From: an uncultured Flavobacteriales bacterium
Lineage (GTDB): Bacteria; Bacteroidota; Bacteroidia; Flavobacteriales_D; Sanyastnellaceae
Assembly: GCA_938082505.1 (NCBI GenBank)
Contig: CALLLH010000020.1
Span: 1 to 64,000 of the forward strand
Direction of reading: 5' to 3'
DNA length: 64,000 nt
Numbering within the stretch: the stretch's first letter is position 1; each line of letters opens with the position of its first letter. The position numbers and the translations under genes were made by a program. Under the pieces are notes generated by a model that did not search any database, had not been told where the DNA came from, and was given only the letters and a program-made list of their open reading frames with translations. Below, piece after piece: positions 33,463-42,247 of the stretch.

Positions 33463-36400
33463 TCAGAAGCAGGGCGTACTGAAAGCCCCCAGTACGTCCA
33501 GCACATCGGATACCCCGACAACACCATCCTGGTCGATGTCCCCGTTGCAGTTGGGGCCGACGCATCCGAAGCTGGCCAGCAGGATGAGAATGTCGTCCAC
33601 GGCGACGAGTCCGTCACCATTGATGTCTTCAGGGCAGTTGTTGGGGAAGACCAGGGTCAGATTGGTCGCTTGAGGGTTCGTGCCGTCGGAGGCCCGGTAT
33701 TGGATGTTGCAATTCAGCGTCACGACGCCATTCGTGGTGAATTGCCCGATGAGGACGCGGCCCTGCGCATCCGGGAAGGCAAGGGACTCCTGATCAGGGA
33801 AGACAAACCAGCTGCCCCCTGTGACCGGGTCGGAGTTCAGCGCACCGCCCACCTCGAAGGCACCATAGTCCAAACCAGCGGATTGGATGCTGGAGCTCGA
33901 GTTGTCCGGGGCACCGATGGTCACGAAGCTGTCCCATTCGAGGTTCGGGAAGCTTTCGAAAAGCAGCGGATTCAATCCTTCGGCCGTCGGACCACCCAAC
34001 GCATCCTGATAGAATGACGTCGTCGAGGTGATGGACAAAGGAGAAGAGGCCGTACCGTAAACCGAGACGAGCTGGTCGCTGGGGTTGGAGAATTGGGCAT
34101 AGACCCTGAACGTGTGCATGCCTGCTTCGAGGCTGTTCAGTTCATAAGCCTCGGCGATCAGGCCCTCGAATGAGGCCGGCAGATAGACACAGCTTCCATC
34201 GTTGTCGGTGGCCGAGCTGTCATAATTCTCTGCGAGCGGATCATCACAACCCGCGACCTCATCGGTGTCACAGACGCCATCCCCATCGACGTCGGAGGTG
34301 CAGGTTCCGCCGCAAACGCCGGCTGCGTCGAGTTGGTTTCCATCGCAGTCGCAATCGCCCACAGGGATGTCCGTGCAGCCGCATTCGAAGGTGGCACCCG
34401 GACCATTGCATACCCCACAGGCATCGATTGTTCCAACGCAGTCATCCACATCGTCACAGACGCCATCGGCATCGGCATCGGCCGAGCAATTGCCGCCACA
34501 GACGCCGAGGGCATCCAGTTGGTTGCCGTTGCAGTCGCAGTCGCCTGCCGGAATGTCTGCGCATCCGCAGTCGAAGATGGCACCCGGCCCATTGCAGATG
34601 CCGCATGCGTCCACCGTGCCGATGCAGCCATCCACATCGTCGCAGATGCCGTCGGCATCAGCGTCTGCCGTGCAGTCGCCTCCGCAAACACCGGCGGCGT
34701 CGAGTTGGTTGCCGTTGCAGTCGCAGTCTCCAGCGGGGATGTCAGAACACCCGCATTCGAAAATATCACCGGGGCCGTTGCACACCCCGCAGGCATCCAG
34801 TTGGCCTACGCAAGGGTCAATGTCATCGCATATGCCGTCGTTGTCCGCATCGGCGGCACAAGACCCGCCGCATACACCGAGGGCGTCCAACTGGTTGTTG
34901 TTGCAGTCACAATCTCCCGCGGGGATGTTCGCACAGCCACATTCGAAGATGGCCCCTGGGCCACCGCAGACACCACATTCGTCGTTGACCTGGCATGAAC
35001 CGTTGTCGTCCGTGGCGTCAGGATCGTAGTTGCATGCGGTAGCATTCGTACAACCGGCGATTTCCTCGTTGTCGCAAACGCCATCCCCGTCCACATCAGC
35101 GGTACAGGTTCCTCCGCAAATGCCGAGCGCGTCCTGTTGGTTGCCATTGCAATCGCAATCTCCCGGAGGAATTCCGGTGCAACCGCAGTCATAGATGTCA
35201 CCGGGGCCATTGCAGATGCCACAGGCGTCCACCGTTCCGATGCACGAATCCACATCGTCACAGATGCCGTCATTGTCCACATCCGCTGCGCAGGTTCCAC
35301 CGCAGACGCCGATCGCATCAAGCTGGTTGCCGTTGCAGTCGCAGTCTCCCGCAGGAATGCCAGAACAACCACAGTCGAATATGGCGCCCGGGCCGTTGCA
35401 TACGCCACACGCGTCGAGCTGTCCCACACAAGGATCTACATCGTCACAAATCCCATCGGCATCAGCATCGGCAGCACAATTACCATTGCACACGCCGATG
35501 GCATCGTACTGGCCTACACAGGGGTCAACATCATCGCAGATGCCATCGGAATCCGCGTCCGCCGCGCAGGTCCCGCCACAAATGCCCAGGGCGTCGAGCT
35601 GGTTTCCGTTGCAGTCGCAATCGCCCGCAGGAATGTCCGAACATCCGCACTCCAGGACAGCTCCCGGACCATTGCATACGCCACATTCATCGAGCTGTCC
35701 CACACACGGGTCGACGTCGTCACAGATACCGTCTGCATCCGCATCGGCCGTGCAGGCGCCCCCGCACACGCCGATGGCATCGAGCTGGTTTCCATCGCAG
35801 TCGCAATCGCCGGCAGGGATGTCGGTGCAGCCGCAGGCATAAACGGCCCCGGGGCCGTCACAAATGCCGCATGCATCATTGTACACACAGCCCGTCGCGG
35901 CGGGGTCATTGAAGTTGCAGGCCGTCAAATCCGAGCATGCGTCCACGTCATTGCAGATCCCATCACCATCGCTGTCGAGGCAATTCGGGACGCCATAGAC
36001 ATAGACATTGTCGAAGCCCATCCGCTCCCCGTTGGCATTTGTCAATGTCACGATCTGCACCTGCAGTTGTGAGCCATTCGGAATGCCGGTCAAGGGCAAC
36101 GTAGCGGAATTGAAATCATCCGAATACGTGGCCAGCACACTGGTGCTGCCATCGAGGATGTACTCAATGCGGATGAAGTCGGAGGCTTCCATTCTTCCAG
36201 ACTCCTCGAAGCTCGCGGTCACTTCGAGATCGGAGTAATCGCCGACGTCGATGATGCGGGAGGTCCAGACACATTCGGTATCCATGTCCACCCCTTCGAA
36301 TATGGTATCACCTGAGAGGACCGTCATGAAATAGTCCGTCGTATTGCCGAAGGTGATGCTCCATTCTGTTTCCGCCGCCGCTGTGTTGGTGCTGCCGTCG

Positions 36401-38592
36401 AAGCCGTAGTTGAGAAAGGGCTCGTCACCGAAAGTCTCCTTCCACAGGATCTGGGGGCCGACACCTTGGCAACCGAATCCGGGCAGGGCACAGTTCGTGA
36501 AAACATCGCCGAGGGTCAGGGCATTGCCATCATCACAGGCATCGCCCACGAAAATGCAAGAGCCGTCGTTGTCTGTTGCGGCCGCGTCATAGTTGCAAGC
36601 GCCGGGCTCATCACAACCGGGGATTTCCGCATTGTCGCAAACGCCATCCTGGTCCACATCAGCGGGGCAGTTGCCATTGCAGACACCCAGCGCGTCGTAT
36701 TGGCCGACACAATCATCCACATCATCGCAGATGCCATCCGCATCGGCATCGGCCGTGCAGTCTCCACCGCAAACGCCAAGCGCATCCTCTTCGCCTACAC
36801 AGGGGTCCACATCATCACAGATGCCATCGCCGTCCAAATCAGCAATGCAGCCCCCCCCACAGACGCCGATCGCGTCAAGTTGGTTCCCGAAACAGTCGCA
36901 GTCTCCAGCTGGAATGCCCGGCCCTCCGCAGACGCCGCATTCGTCGAGTTGGTTGCCGTTGCAATCACAATCTCCCGCGGGGATGTCTGAACAGCCACAC
37001 GCATAGATCGCGCCCAGACCACCGCAGACACCGCAAGCGTCCAGGACCGCGCAGCTTCCGTCATCGAGCGTGGCCGATGCATTGTAGTTGCAGGCTGCAG
37101 GGTCGGTGCAGCCGGGAATATCCGAAGGCTCGGCACAGAAATTAGTCTCGTCGGTGCTCGTGAATGACCCGCCCGAGGCAACCACTTCGCCGTTGACGGT
37201 CAAGGTGTAGCCACCGTTGCCGTATGCGCAGCACATGCCATCGCCGTAAGTGTCATTCACCGCAAGGGTGTAGCATCCGTAACAGAGCTGTTCCGTGGAA
37301 GTATAGGTCGTGTTGGCCCCGTATCCACCGCCGGACATGACCGTCGCACCGGTGGCGTCCGTCAGCGTCCAGGAGGTCTCACTGCCGTATTGGTCCGTCG
37401 TGAGCGACATCGTGAAGGTCTGGGGTCCTCCCGCTACGCAGCTGCCATCGTCCAGTGTCGCCGAGGCGTCATAATTGCAGGCAGTCTGATCGGTACATCC
37501 GTAACAACTGAAGTCGCATGAGCCATCCTCGTTGAGGGCGGAGGGGTCGAAGTTGCACGCCGTGTCATCGGTGCAACCGCAGCTGACCTCGCATGGAGGC
37601 GCGCACCCGGAAGAGGACAGCAGGCTCTCGCGGAATCCGCCCGGCTGGAATAGGGCCAGCATCCGGTCCGTCTGGCCTTGGGTGAACATCTTCAGGCAGG
37701 CGTCATCGCCATAATCCATGTAGTTGTCGACCATATCCGTCGTGCTGCAGCTCACGTGTCCGATGTCACAACCGTAGTTCGGCCCATCAGACAGTGGCGT
37801 GTCATTCACGAAATCATCGGCGGAACAATCACCATCGCCCCAGATGTGCCGCAAATTCAACCAATGTCCCACCTCGTGGGTGGCCGTGCGCCCGAGATCG
37901 AAGGGAGCGGTGGCCGCGCCCACGGTGCCCGTATAGCGGTAATCACAGACGACACCGTCGGTACTGGCACTGCCACCGGGGAATTGGGCGTATCCCAAGA
38001 TGCCCCCACCGATGTTGCACACCCAGAAATTCAGATAGTCTCCAGTGGGCCATGCGTCAGATCCCCCTGAGCTGGCGAATTTGACGGAATTGTTGGTTCC
38101 AAATGAACTGGTGGAGGTTGAAACGCGGAGAATGCCGTTCGTCGGATTCCCTTGGGGGTCGTAGGAGGCGAGACAGAATTCGATCTGGGTATCCGCTGCC
38201 TGCGGCCAGGTGTTGTCCTGGTCGCTGTTCAATCGGCGGAAGTCCGCATTGAGTACGTCGAGCTGCGACTGGACTTGTGCATCTGAAATGTTCTCTGTCG
38301 CATTGGCGTACACCACATGGAAGACCACCGGAATGGTCACCACTGCATTTTGATTGCTGGCCCGTTGCTGCGCCACAATGGGGGCCCAGGCTGCGGTGTG
38401 GTTTTCGATTTGCTGCTGGGCATCGGCGTACTTCTGCAGGCCCATCATCTGGATGTGCTGCTCGTGGGCATGGCAGGTCCGTTCCAAGGGGATCTGCGAT
38501 GCAGCATCGTCCGCATTGAAGGTGACGGATTGACCGAAAAATGAAGTGGAGGAGACAAGCAGAAATGCTAGGCTGGTGAACGTCTGGCGCAT
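33463..38592 (-). CDS. Giant secreted M43 metalloprotease with ten Cys-rich repeat units and dockerin-like tail
   Basis: 1709 residues with a signal peptide (ends SFFGQ). The pappalysin/cytophagalysin-type M43 domain has HEVGHWLNLRH (zinc ligands H239, H243, H249; E240) and a Met-turn NYMDY (M292). Then follow GCTDDTACNFD-type repeats, a beta domain (about 390-490), two Cys-rich units, a jelly-roll-like domain shared with the two nucleases, eight more Cys-rich/TSP3-like units, the ~160-residue beta domain, and two EF-hand-like loops ending STPCF. Inferred: a cell-surface protease held away from the cell on a long, disulfide- and calcium-stabilised stalk. Its paralogues are at 43040-46993 (N-terminal half) and 63227-64000 (C-terminal end). 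Confidence 0.92.
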   Translation of the reverse strand: MRQTFTSLAFLLVSSTSFFGQSVTFNADDAASQIPLERTCHAHEQHIQMMGLQKYADAQQQIENHTAAWAPIVAQQRASNQNAVVTIPVVFHVVYANATENISDAQVQSQLDVLNADFRRLNSDQDNTWPQAADTQIEFCLASYDPQGNPTNGILRVSTSTSSFGTNNSVKFASSGGSDAWPTGDYLNFWVCNIGGGILGYAQFPGGSASTDGVVCDYRYTGTVGAATAPFDLGRTATHEVGHWLNLRHIWGDGDCSADDFVNDTPLSDGPNYGCDIGHVSCSTTDMVDNYMDYGDDACLKMFTQGQTDRMLALFQPGGFRESLLSSSGCAPPCEVSCGCTDDTACNFDPSALNEDGSCDFSCYGCTDQTACNYDASATLDDGSCVAGGPQTFTMSLTTDQYGSETSWTLTDATGATVMSGGGYGANTTYTSTEQLCYGCYTLAVNDTYGDGMCCAYGNGGYTLTVNGEVVASGGSFTSTDETNFCAEPSDIPGCTDPAACNYNASATLDDGSCAVLDACGVCGGLGAIYACGCSDIPAGDCDCNGNQLDECGVCGGPGIPAGDCDCFGNQLDAIGVCGGGCIADLDGDGICDDVDPCVGEEDALGVCGGDCTADADADGICDDVDDCVGQYDALGVCNGNCPADVDQDGVCDNAEIPGCDEPGACNYDAAATDNDGSCIFVGDACDDGNALTLGDVFTNCALPGFGCQGVGPQILWKETFGDEPFLNYGFDGSTNTAAAETEWSITFGNTTDYFMTVLSGDTIFEGVDMDTECVWTSRIIDVGDYSDLEVTASFEESGRMEASDFIRIEYILDGSTSVLATYSDDFNSATLPLTGIPNGSQLQVQIVTLTNANGERMGFDNVYVYGVPNCLDSDGDGICNDVDACSDLTACNFNDPAATGCVYNDACGICDGPGAVYACGCTDIPAGDCDCDGNQLDAIGVCGGACTADADADGICDDVDPCVGQLDECGVCNGPGAVLECGCSDIPAGDCDCNGNQLDALGICGGTCAADADSDGICDDVDPCVGQYDAIGVCNGNCAADADADGICDDVDPCVGQLDACGVCNGPGAIFDCGCSGIPAGDCDCNGNQLDAIGVCGGTCAADVDNDGICDDVDSCIGTVDACGICNGPGDIYDCGCTGIPPGDCDCNGNQQDALGICGGTCTADVDGDGVCDNEEIAGCTNATACNYDPDATDDNGSCQVNDECGVCGGPGAIFECGCANIPAGDCDCNNNQLDALGVCGGSCAADADNDGICDDIDPCVGQLDACGVCNGPGDIFECGCSDIPAGDCDCNGNQLDAAGVCGGDCTADADADGICDDVDGCIGTVDACGICNGPGAIFDCGCADIPAGDCDCNGNQLDALGVCGGNCSADADADGVCDDVDDCVGTIDACGVCNGPGATFECGCTDIPVGDCDCDGNQLDAAGVCGGTCTSDVDGDGVCDTDEVAGCDDPLAENYDSSATDNDGSCVYLPASFEGLIAEAYELNSLEAGMHTFRVYAQFSNPSDQLVSVYGTASSPLSITSTTSFYQDALGGPTAEGLNPLLFESFPNLEWDSFVTIGAPDNSSSSIQSAGLDYGAFEVGGALNSDPVTGGSWFVFPDQESLAFPDAQGRVLIGQFTTNGVVTLNCNIQYRASDGTNPQATNLTLVFPNNCPEDINGDGLVAVDDILILLASFGCVGPNCNGDIDQDGVVGVSDVLDVLGAFSTPCF
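34262..35890 (-). repeat. Eight-unit Cys-rich / TSP3-like coding repeat array
   Basis: About eight tandem units of roughly 177-189 bases, each encoding GxCNGPGAxFxCGC, IPAGDCDCNGNQLDA, GVCGGxC and DADxDGICDDVDPCVG segments; one partial unit lacks the first half. DNA copies differ at many synonymous positions, so the array is old or kept diverged. Confidence 0.85.
36620..37045 (-). repeat. Two-unit Cys-rich / TSP3-like coding repeat
   Basis: Two further, more irregular units nearer the protease domain, separated from the main array by the jelly-roll-like domain. One unit is shortened to IPAGDCDCFGNQLDA. Confidence 0.75.
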
Positions 38593-38985
38593 GATGAAAG
38601 CGAATTCAGTGAGAAGATAATCAGGGCATTGTGGTATTGGAGATACAGGGGCATGAGATATGTCATTGTGTTTTGTAATCGACCTCGTATAATCTGCCGT
38701 CAGGATTATATACTGAGTAATTATTACGTATAATAAATAACAAAATATGTTTCAAAAACACTGACTCATAATGATTTGATGATTAAATGGAATAAACAGG
38801 CAGGTATAATCATTAGACTGATAATCGTCAATAACGAAATGAAATAGAAGAGCGCCATAAGGTGTAATGTCATCGACTAGATTTGATACACCAAGCCAAA
38901 CCAAATGCTTCACTGGTGCCTTCTTCTTGGGCCAATTATGGCTTGTGCGTTCCATAATGCACACACCCCACATGATCCTCCTTGG
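38593..38985. other. AT-rich intergenic island between divergent genes
   Basis: About 390 bases, much richer in A/T than the rest of the window, between the minus-strand M43 giant and the plus-strand small protein. It contains an inverted repeat TTATTA-CGTA-TAATAA (38721-38736), a GAGTAATTA 9-mer (38715-38723) also found upstream of the first protease (1811-1819), and a TTTTG / TATAATC pair (38671-38692) that could be a promoter. No convincing gene is seen in it. Confidence 0.6.
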
Positions 38986-39252
38986 TTGAGGGTGGAAGTG
39001 GCCATGGCAGAAGATGGTTTCATGTGCCCTTTCCTGACGCCGATGTTCATCGGCATCCTGGAAGACAAAGGAGCCGATTGGGTGGTCTGCCGGCCCCACG
39101 AAAGTGAAATTGAATTCTGCGTCCCCTTGGCCCTTGCCAAGAGTCAGGAGGGGTACACTGAATGGCTGACCCAATTGGGTTATCAGGCACACCAAGTGAC
39201 GTTCCTGCAATTCGATACGCTGGCCACCCAACCTGAAATACCTGCTCCGTGA
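38986..39252 (+). CDS. Small protein, possible ferredoxin-like (HMA-like) fold
   Basis: 88 residues from a TTG at 38986; the frame is open to an ATG at 38905, but that extension is AT-rich and has an odd composition, so it is probably leader. The pattern of strands and helices (RVEVAM, helix from CPFLTP, DWVVCRP, EIEFCVP, helix, HQVTFLQF) fits a beta-alpha-beta-beta-alpha-beta fold like copper chaperones, but the metal-binding CxxC is reduced to one Cys in CPFL. Its stop overlaps the GTG start of the next gene (GTGA), which supports this strand and translational coupling. Function unknown. Confidence 0.6.
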   Translation: MRVEVAMAEDGFMCPFLTPMFIGILEDKGADWVVCRPHESEIEFCVPLALAKSQEGYTEWLTQLGYQAHQVTFLQFDTLATQPEIPAP

Positions 39253-42191
39253 AGTCTGTGATTCCGCGCATCCTGATGATGGCGTGTGGGCTGTCATCCT
39301 TCGTGGGTTGGGGTCAGGATGGCCTCGAACAGACCTTTCTGCGGAGGTACAACCTGCAGAGCATGCAGGGGGGACTGGCCATCACGACGTCGCCTGATGG
39401 CGGTTTCATCGCCACGGGCCAGCACCAGAACAACGGAGGCGCTGGAGGGTGTGATGTCTATGTGTACAAAGTCGATGCCTGCGGCAACAGGGAATGGTTC
39501 AATCTCTACGGTGGACCGGAATCCGAAGGGGGCAAGAGCATTGAGCCCACCAACGATGGCGGATACATCATCGGCGGATCGAGGGCGACGTTGGTCGGAG
39601 TGGATGGCCTGGGAAACAACATCACCGAGGACCAGGGATTCATCATGAAAATTGCCGGTGACGGCTCCCTGCAATGGTACCATTACCTCGAGAATATGGC
39701 TTGGGTCTTCGATGTCCAACCGATGGCGATGGGCTACATCGCAGTCGGGCAGGCCTCCTCCAGGGCGGTGCTCGTTCGTTTGGATGATGCGGGCAATGTC
39801 ATGTGGGCGAAACGGTACCCCTCACTCAGCGAGAACGCCCTGACAGTCACCCCGTTGGACGATGGCGGTTTCTTTTTCGTGTCCAACCAGCCCATGAGCG
39901 GAAGGGATGTGGAGGTGGCCCGTTTGGACGCTACGGGCAACCCGATCTGGATGAGGAGTTACGGCGCCGGTTTCGGTGAAAATGAGCACATCGCTTGGGG
40001 TTGCAATGCCCTCGTGGATCAAGAGGAGGGTGTCGCTTATGTTCTGGCCCCGACGGTGACCGGAGGAATCGGGGGAGAGGACATCCTCCTGATGAAGCTC
40101 AACATTGCGGATGGATCGCCGGTATGGACCAGGGCCTTGGGCAGCGTTGAAGACGACCTCGGTCGGGACCTCATCTTCGTGCCAGGTGGGTTGGCCCTGT
40201 TGGGGAGTTCGAATGGATTCGGAGCGGCCATGAGCGACTATCCTGAGGTCCTCTCCCAAAGTTTGGAGGAGCATGACATCCTGCTCGCCAAGCTCAATAC
40301 TTCAGGCTACGTTCAATGGGCCCAAACCTATGGTGGCAATGAGCGTGACAAAGCGGTAGGTGTTCGCTTCGACCCGGAATTGGGCTACACCATATCAGCC
40401 TACACTTCATCCAGTGTGTTCGGAAACGTTGGGGGGTCAATGGATCCGCTGTTCATCAGAGCCGATTTGGAGGGGTCGGTCTCCTGTCAGAACGTGCCGG
40501 TCAGCCTCGTGTCCCTTCCGGTCGTGGTGTCCATCACTGACCTGACATCCTCCGAAGTCTTCCTTACGAATCCACTCTCCGGTCCGATCACGGTTTCTGA
40601 ATTTGAGCCGGAGGACGTCTACCAGTGCCAGGTCTGCTATAATGAGCCGATGTTCGAGGTGGACAATGCCCAACTCTGCCTTGGGGATACCATTGAAGTA
40701 GTGAATACTACGGAATTGGGCCTGCGGTGCCATCAATTCTGGGAAGTTCAGGGGGGCGGCATTGAATGGGAGGTGGTTCCGGGTACGGTCGACACTTTGC
40801 GCCTGGTGCCTTCTGAGACGGGGTCCTTGGACATCGTACTCTCTTCCATTTGCGGCAGTTCCCTCGTCTGGGAGGTGGAGGTTGAAGTGTTTGAGGTTCA
40901 GGCTGATGCCTTTGCGCCGTCGCCTTACAGCGGATATGAAGTGTCCTGTCCGGATGCGTCTGACGGGAGCATCACGGAGGGAGCATACGGTGGTTTCGTG
41001 GAAGGCGGGTCGTACAGCTGGCAGTGGCAAGCTTCGGATCAGACCTATGTGGATACGTCGGGCCTCCCCATCGGCTGGTACAAAGGGGTCGTGACGGACC
41101 TGATCGGTTGCACGGACACCATTGAAATCCTGCTGGAGGCGCCCACCGAGCTCAACATTCTGGCTACGGCCGTGTCCGACTACAATGGTTACCCCGTGCG
41201 TTGCGCAGATTCCGAGGATGGGGTCGTCTACCTGGATGCGAGTGGGGGAATTCCCAACTACGCCTTTCCAGCCGAGGAAGGGCTGACGACCAGCGATACC
41301 CTGGTCGGACTGGCCGCGGGCGAGAACGTCTTCACCGTGGTTGATGCGAACGGGTGTATTGCCCAGGACACGCTCTTCCTCGCTGCTCCTGAGCCTCCCT
41401 TGCTGATCCTCAGTGCCGAACCAGACACCTGCCTTTCCGGCGATGGAGCGCTTCGGGCCAGTTTTGCGGTCGACGTGCCTCCTGCCGCGGTCATCTGGCC
41501 CGATGGATTCGATGCGCCGGTTCCATTGACGGCTTTCTCCGAGGAACAGGTTGGACTGGACGCCGGCCTGTATGAAGTGGAGCTCCTGGACGGCAACGGA
41601 TGTCTCACCACCCTCGAAATCGAAGTCCCGGCGACCTATCCATCCGAGGTTTCCTTCCTCACGGGGCCAGCGGAAGTCTGTTTTCCCGGTGCGGACGTGC
41701 AGTTCGTGGATTTGACCGCAGATTCAGTCCAATCCAGGTTTTGGGCGTTCGGGGATGGCACCTACCGGAGCGGACCCGGAGGGGATGACAATGGCGCCGA
41801 GGAAGCCGCGCACACCTACCTCTCTCCGGGTAGCTTCGAAGTGGTCTTGACCGTGGTCAATGCCGATGGGTGCACGTCGGAAAGCGTCGAATACGTGGAG
41901 GTGATTGAAGGCATGACCGTGTATGTGCCTTCCGCCTTCACGCCGGACAACGACGGATTGAACGACGGTTTCGGACCGGTCATGACAGGGGTGGAGTCCT
42001 TCAACTTCTGGGTTTTCAATCGGTGGGGTGACCCTGTTTTTACGACCGATCGCGAGGATTGGTGGTGGAATGGAAGTCCCCGCAACGAGGGGCTGTCCCA
42101 CAAAACGGAGATGTTCTCCTGGCGCTTGGAGGCCCAGGGAAGCTGCGACGCCTTCAATATCTACACCGGCTCCGTCGTTTTATTGCGCTGA
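39249..42191 (+). CDS. Giant surface protein: beta-propeller-like N-terminus, SprB repeats, PKD, CHU_C (T9SS type B)
   Basis: 980 residues from a GTG start overlapping the previous stop. Signal peptide to about residue 23 (VGWGQ). Residues ~35-400 contain repeated blade-like motifs (SPDGGFIATGQ, TNDGGYIIGG, PLDDGGFFFVS, LDATGNPIWMRSYG), consistent with a beta-propeller. Two SprB-like repeats follow (VSCPDASDGSI, VRCADSEDGVVYLDASGG), then a PKD domain (FWAFGDGTY...HTYLSPGSFEVVLTV) and a CHU_C domain (VPSAFTPDNDGLNDGF, FNRWGDPVF). SprB repeats are known from the Flavobacterium gliding adhesin, so a motility or attachment role is inferred. Confidence 0.9.
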   Translation: MKSVIPRILMMACGLSSFVGWGQDGLEQTFLRRYNLQSMQGGLAITTSPDGGFIATGQHQNNGGAGGCDVYVYKVDACGNREWFNLYGGPESEGGKSIEPTNDGGYIIGGSRATLVGVDGLGNNITEDQGFIMKIAGDGSLQWYHYLENMAWVFDVQPMAMGYIAVGQASSRAVLVRLDDAGNVMWAKRYPSLSENALTVTPLDDGGFFFVSNQPMSGRDVEVARLDATGNPIWMRSYGAGFGENEHIAWGCNALVDQEEGVAYVLAPTVTGGIGGEDILLMKLNIADGSPVWTRALGSVEDDLGRDLIFVPGGLALLGSSNGFGAAMSDYPEVLSQSLEEHDILLAKLNTSGYVQWAQTYGGNERDKAVGVRFDPELGYTISAYTSSSVFGNVGGSMDPLFIRADLEGSVSCQNVPVSLVSLPVVVSITDLTSSEVFLTNPLSGPITVSEFEPEDVYQCQVCYNEPMFEVDNAQLCLGDTIEVVNTTELGLRCHQFWEVQGGGIEWEVVPGTVDTLRLVPSETGSLDIVLSSICGSSLVWEVEVEVFEVQADAFAPSPYSGYEVSCPDASDGSITEGAYGGFVEGGSYSWQWQASDQTYVDTSGLPIGWYKGVVTDLIGCTDTIEILLEAPTELNILATAVSDYNGYPVRCADSEDGVVYLDASGGIPNYAFPAEEGLTTSDTLVGLAAGENVFTVVDANGCIAQDTLFLAAPEPPLLILSAEPDTCLSGDGALRASFAVDVPPAAVIWPDGFDAPVPLTAFSEEQVGLDAGLYEVELLDGNGCLTTLEIEVPATYPSEVSFLTGPAEVCFPGADVQFVDLTADSVQSRFWAFGDGTYRSGPGGDDNGAEEAAHTYLSPGSFEVVLTVVNADGCTSESVEYVEVIEGMTVYVPSAFTPDNDGLNDGFGPVMTGVESFNFWVFNRWGDPVFTTDREDWWWNGSPRNEGLSHKTEMFSWRLEAQGSCDAFNIYTGSVVLLR

Positions 42192-42210
42192 AAGCTCAGT
42201 CTCGCCAAGC

Positions 42211-42243
42211 TTGGATTTTCTCATGTTGCTGTGCGTAGCTTGG
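42211..42243 (+). promoter_or_regulatory. Candidate promoter of the 42.2 kb lipoprotein gene
   Basis: TTG at 42211-42213, a 22-base spacer and TAGCTTGG at 42236-42243, 4 bases before the ATG. The spacing fits the Bacteroidota TTG / TAnnTTTG pattern. Confidence 0.42.
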
Positions 42244-42247
42244 CCGC

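Noticed and set aside
34170-35842. Several plus-strand frames with regular Arg/His/Ser-rich repeats
   Set aside because: They mirror the minus-strand Cys-rich repeat array. Their periodicity comes from the coding repeats.
34262-35890. CRISPR-like periodic DNA repeats
   Set aside because: The period is ~180 bases, repeats are diverged at third positions, they stay in frame and encode a protein, and there are no short repeat-spacer units.
38752-39297. 181-codon minus-strand frame over the small-protein gene
   Set aside because: The plus-strand gene is supported by its GTGA overlap with the next gene and a plausible fold. The minus frame crosses the AT-rich island and has no signal or domain.
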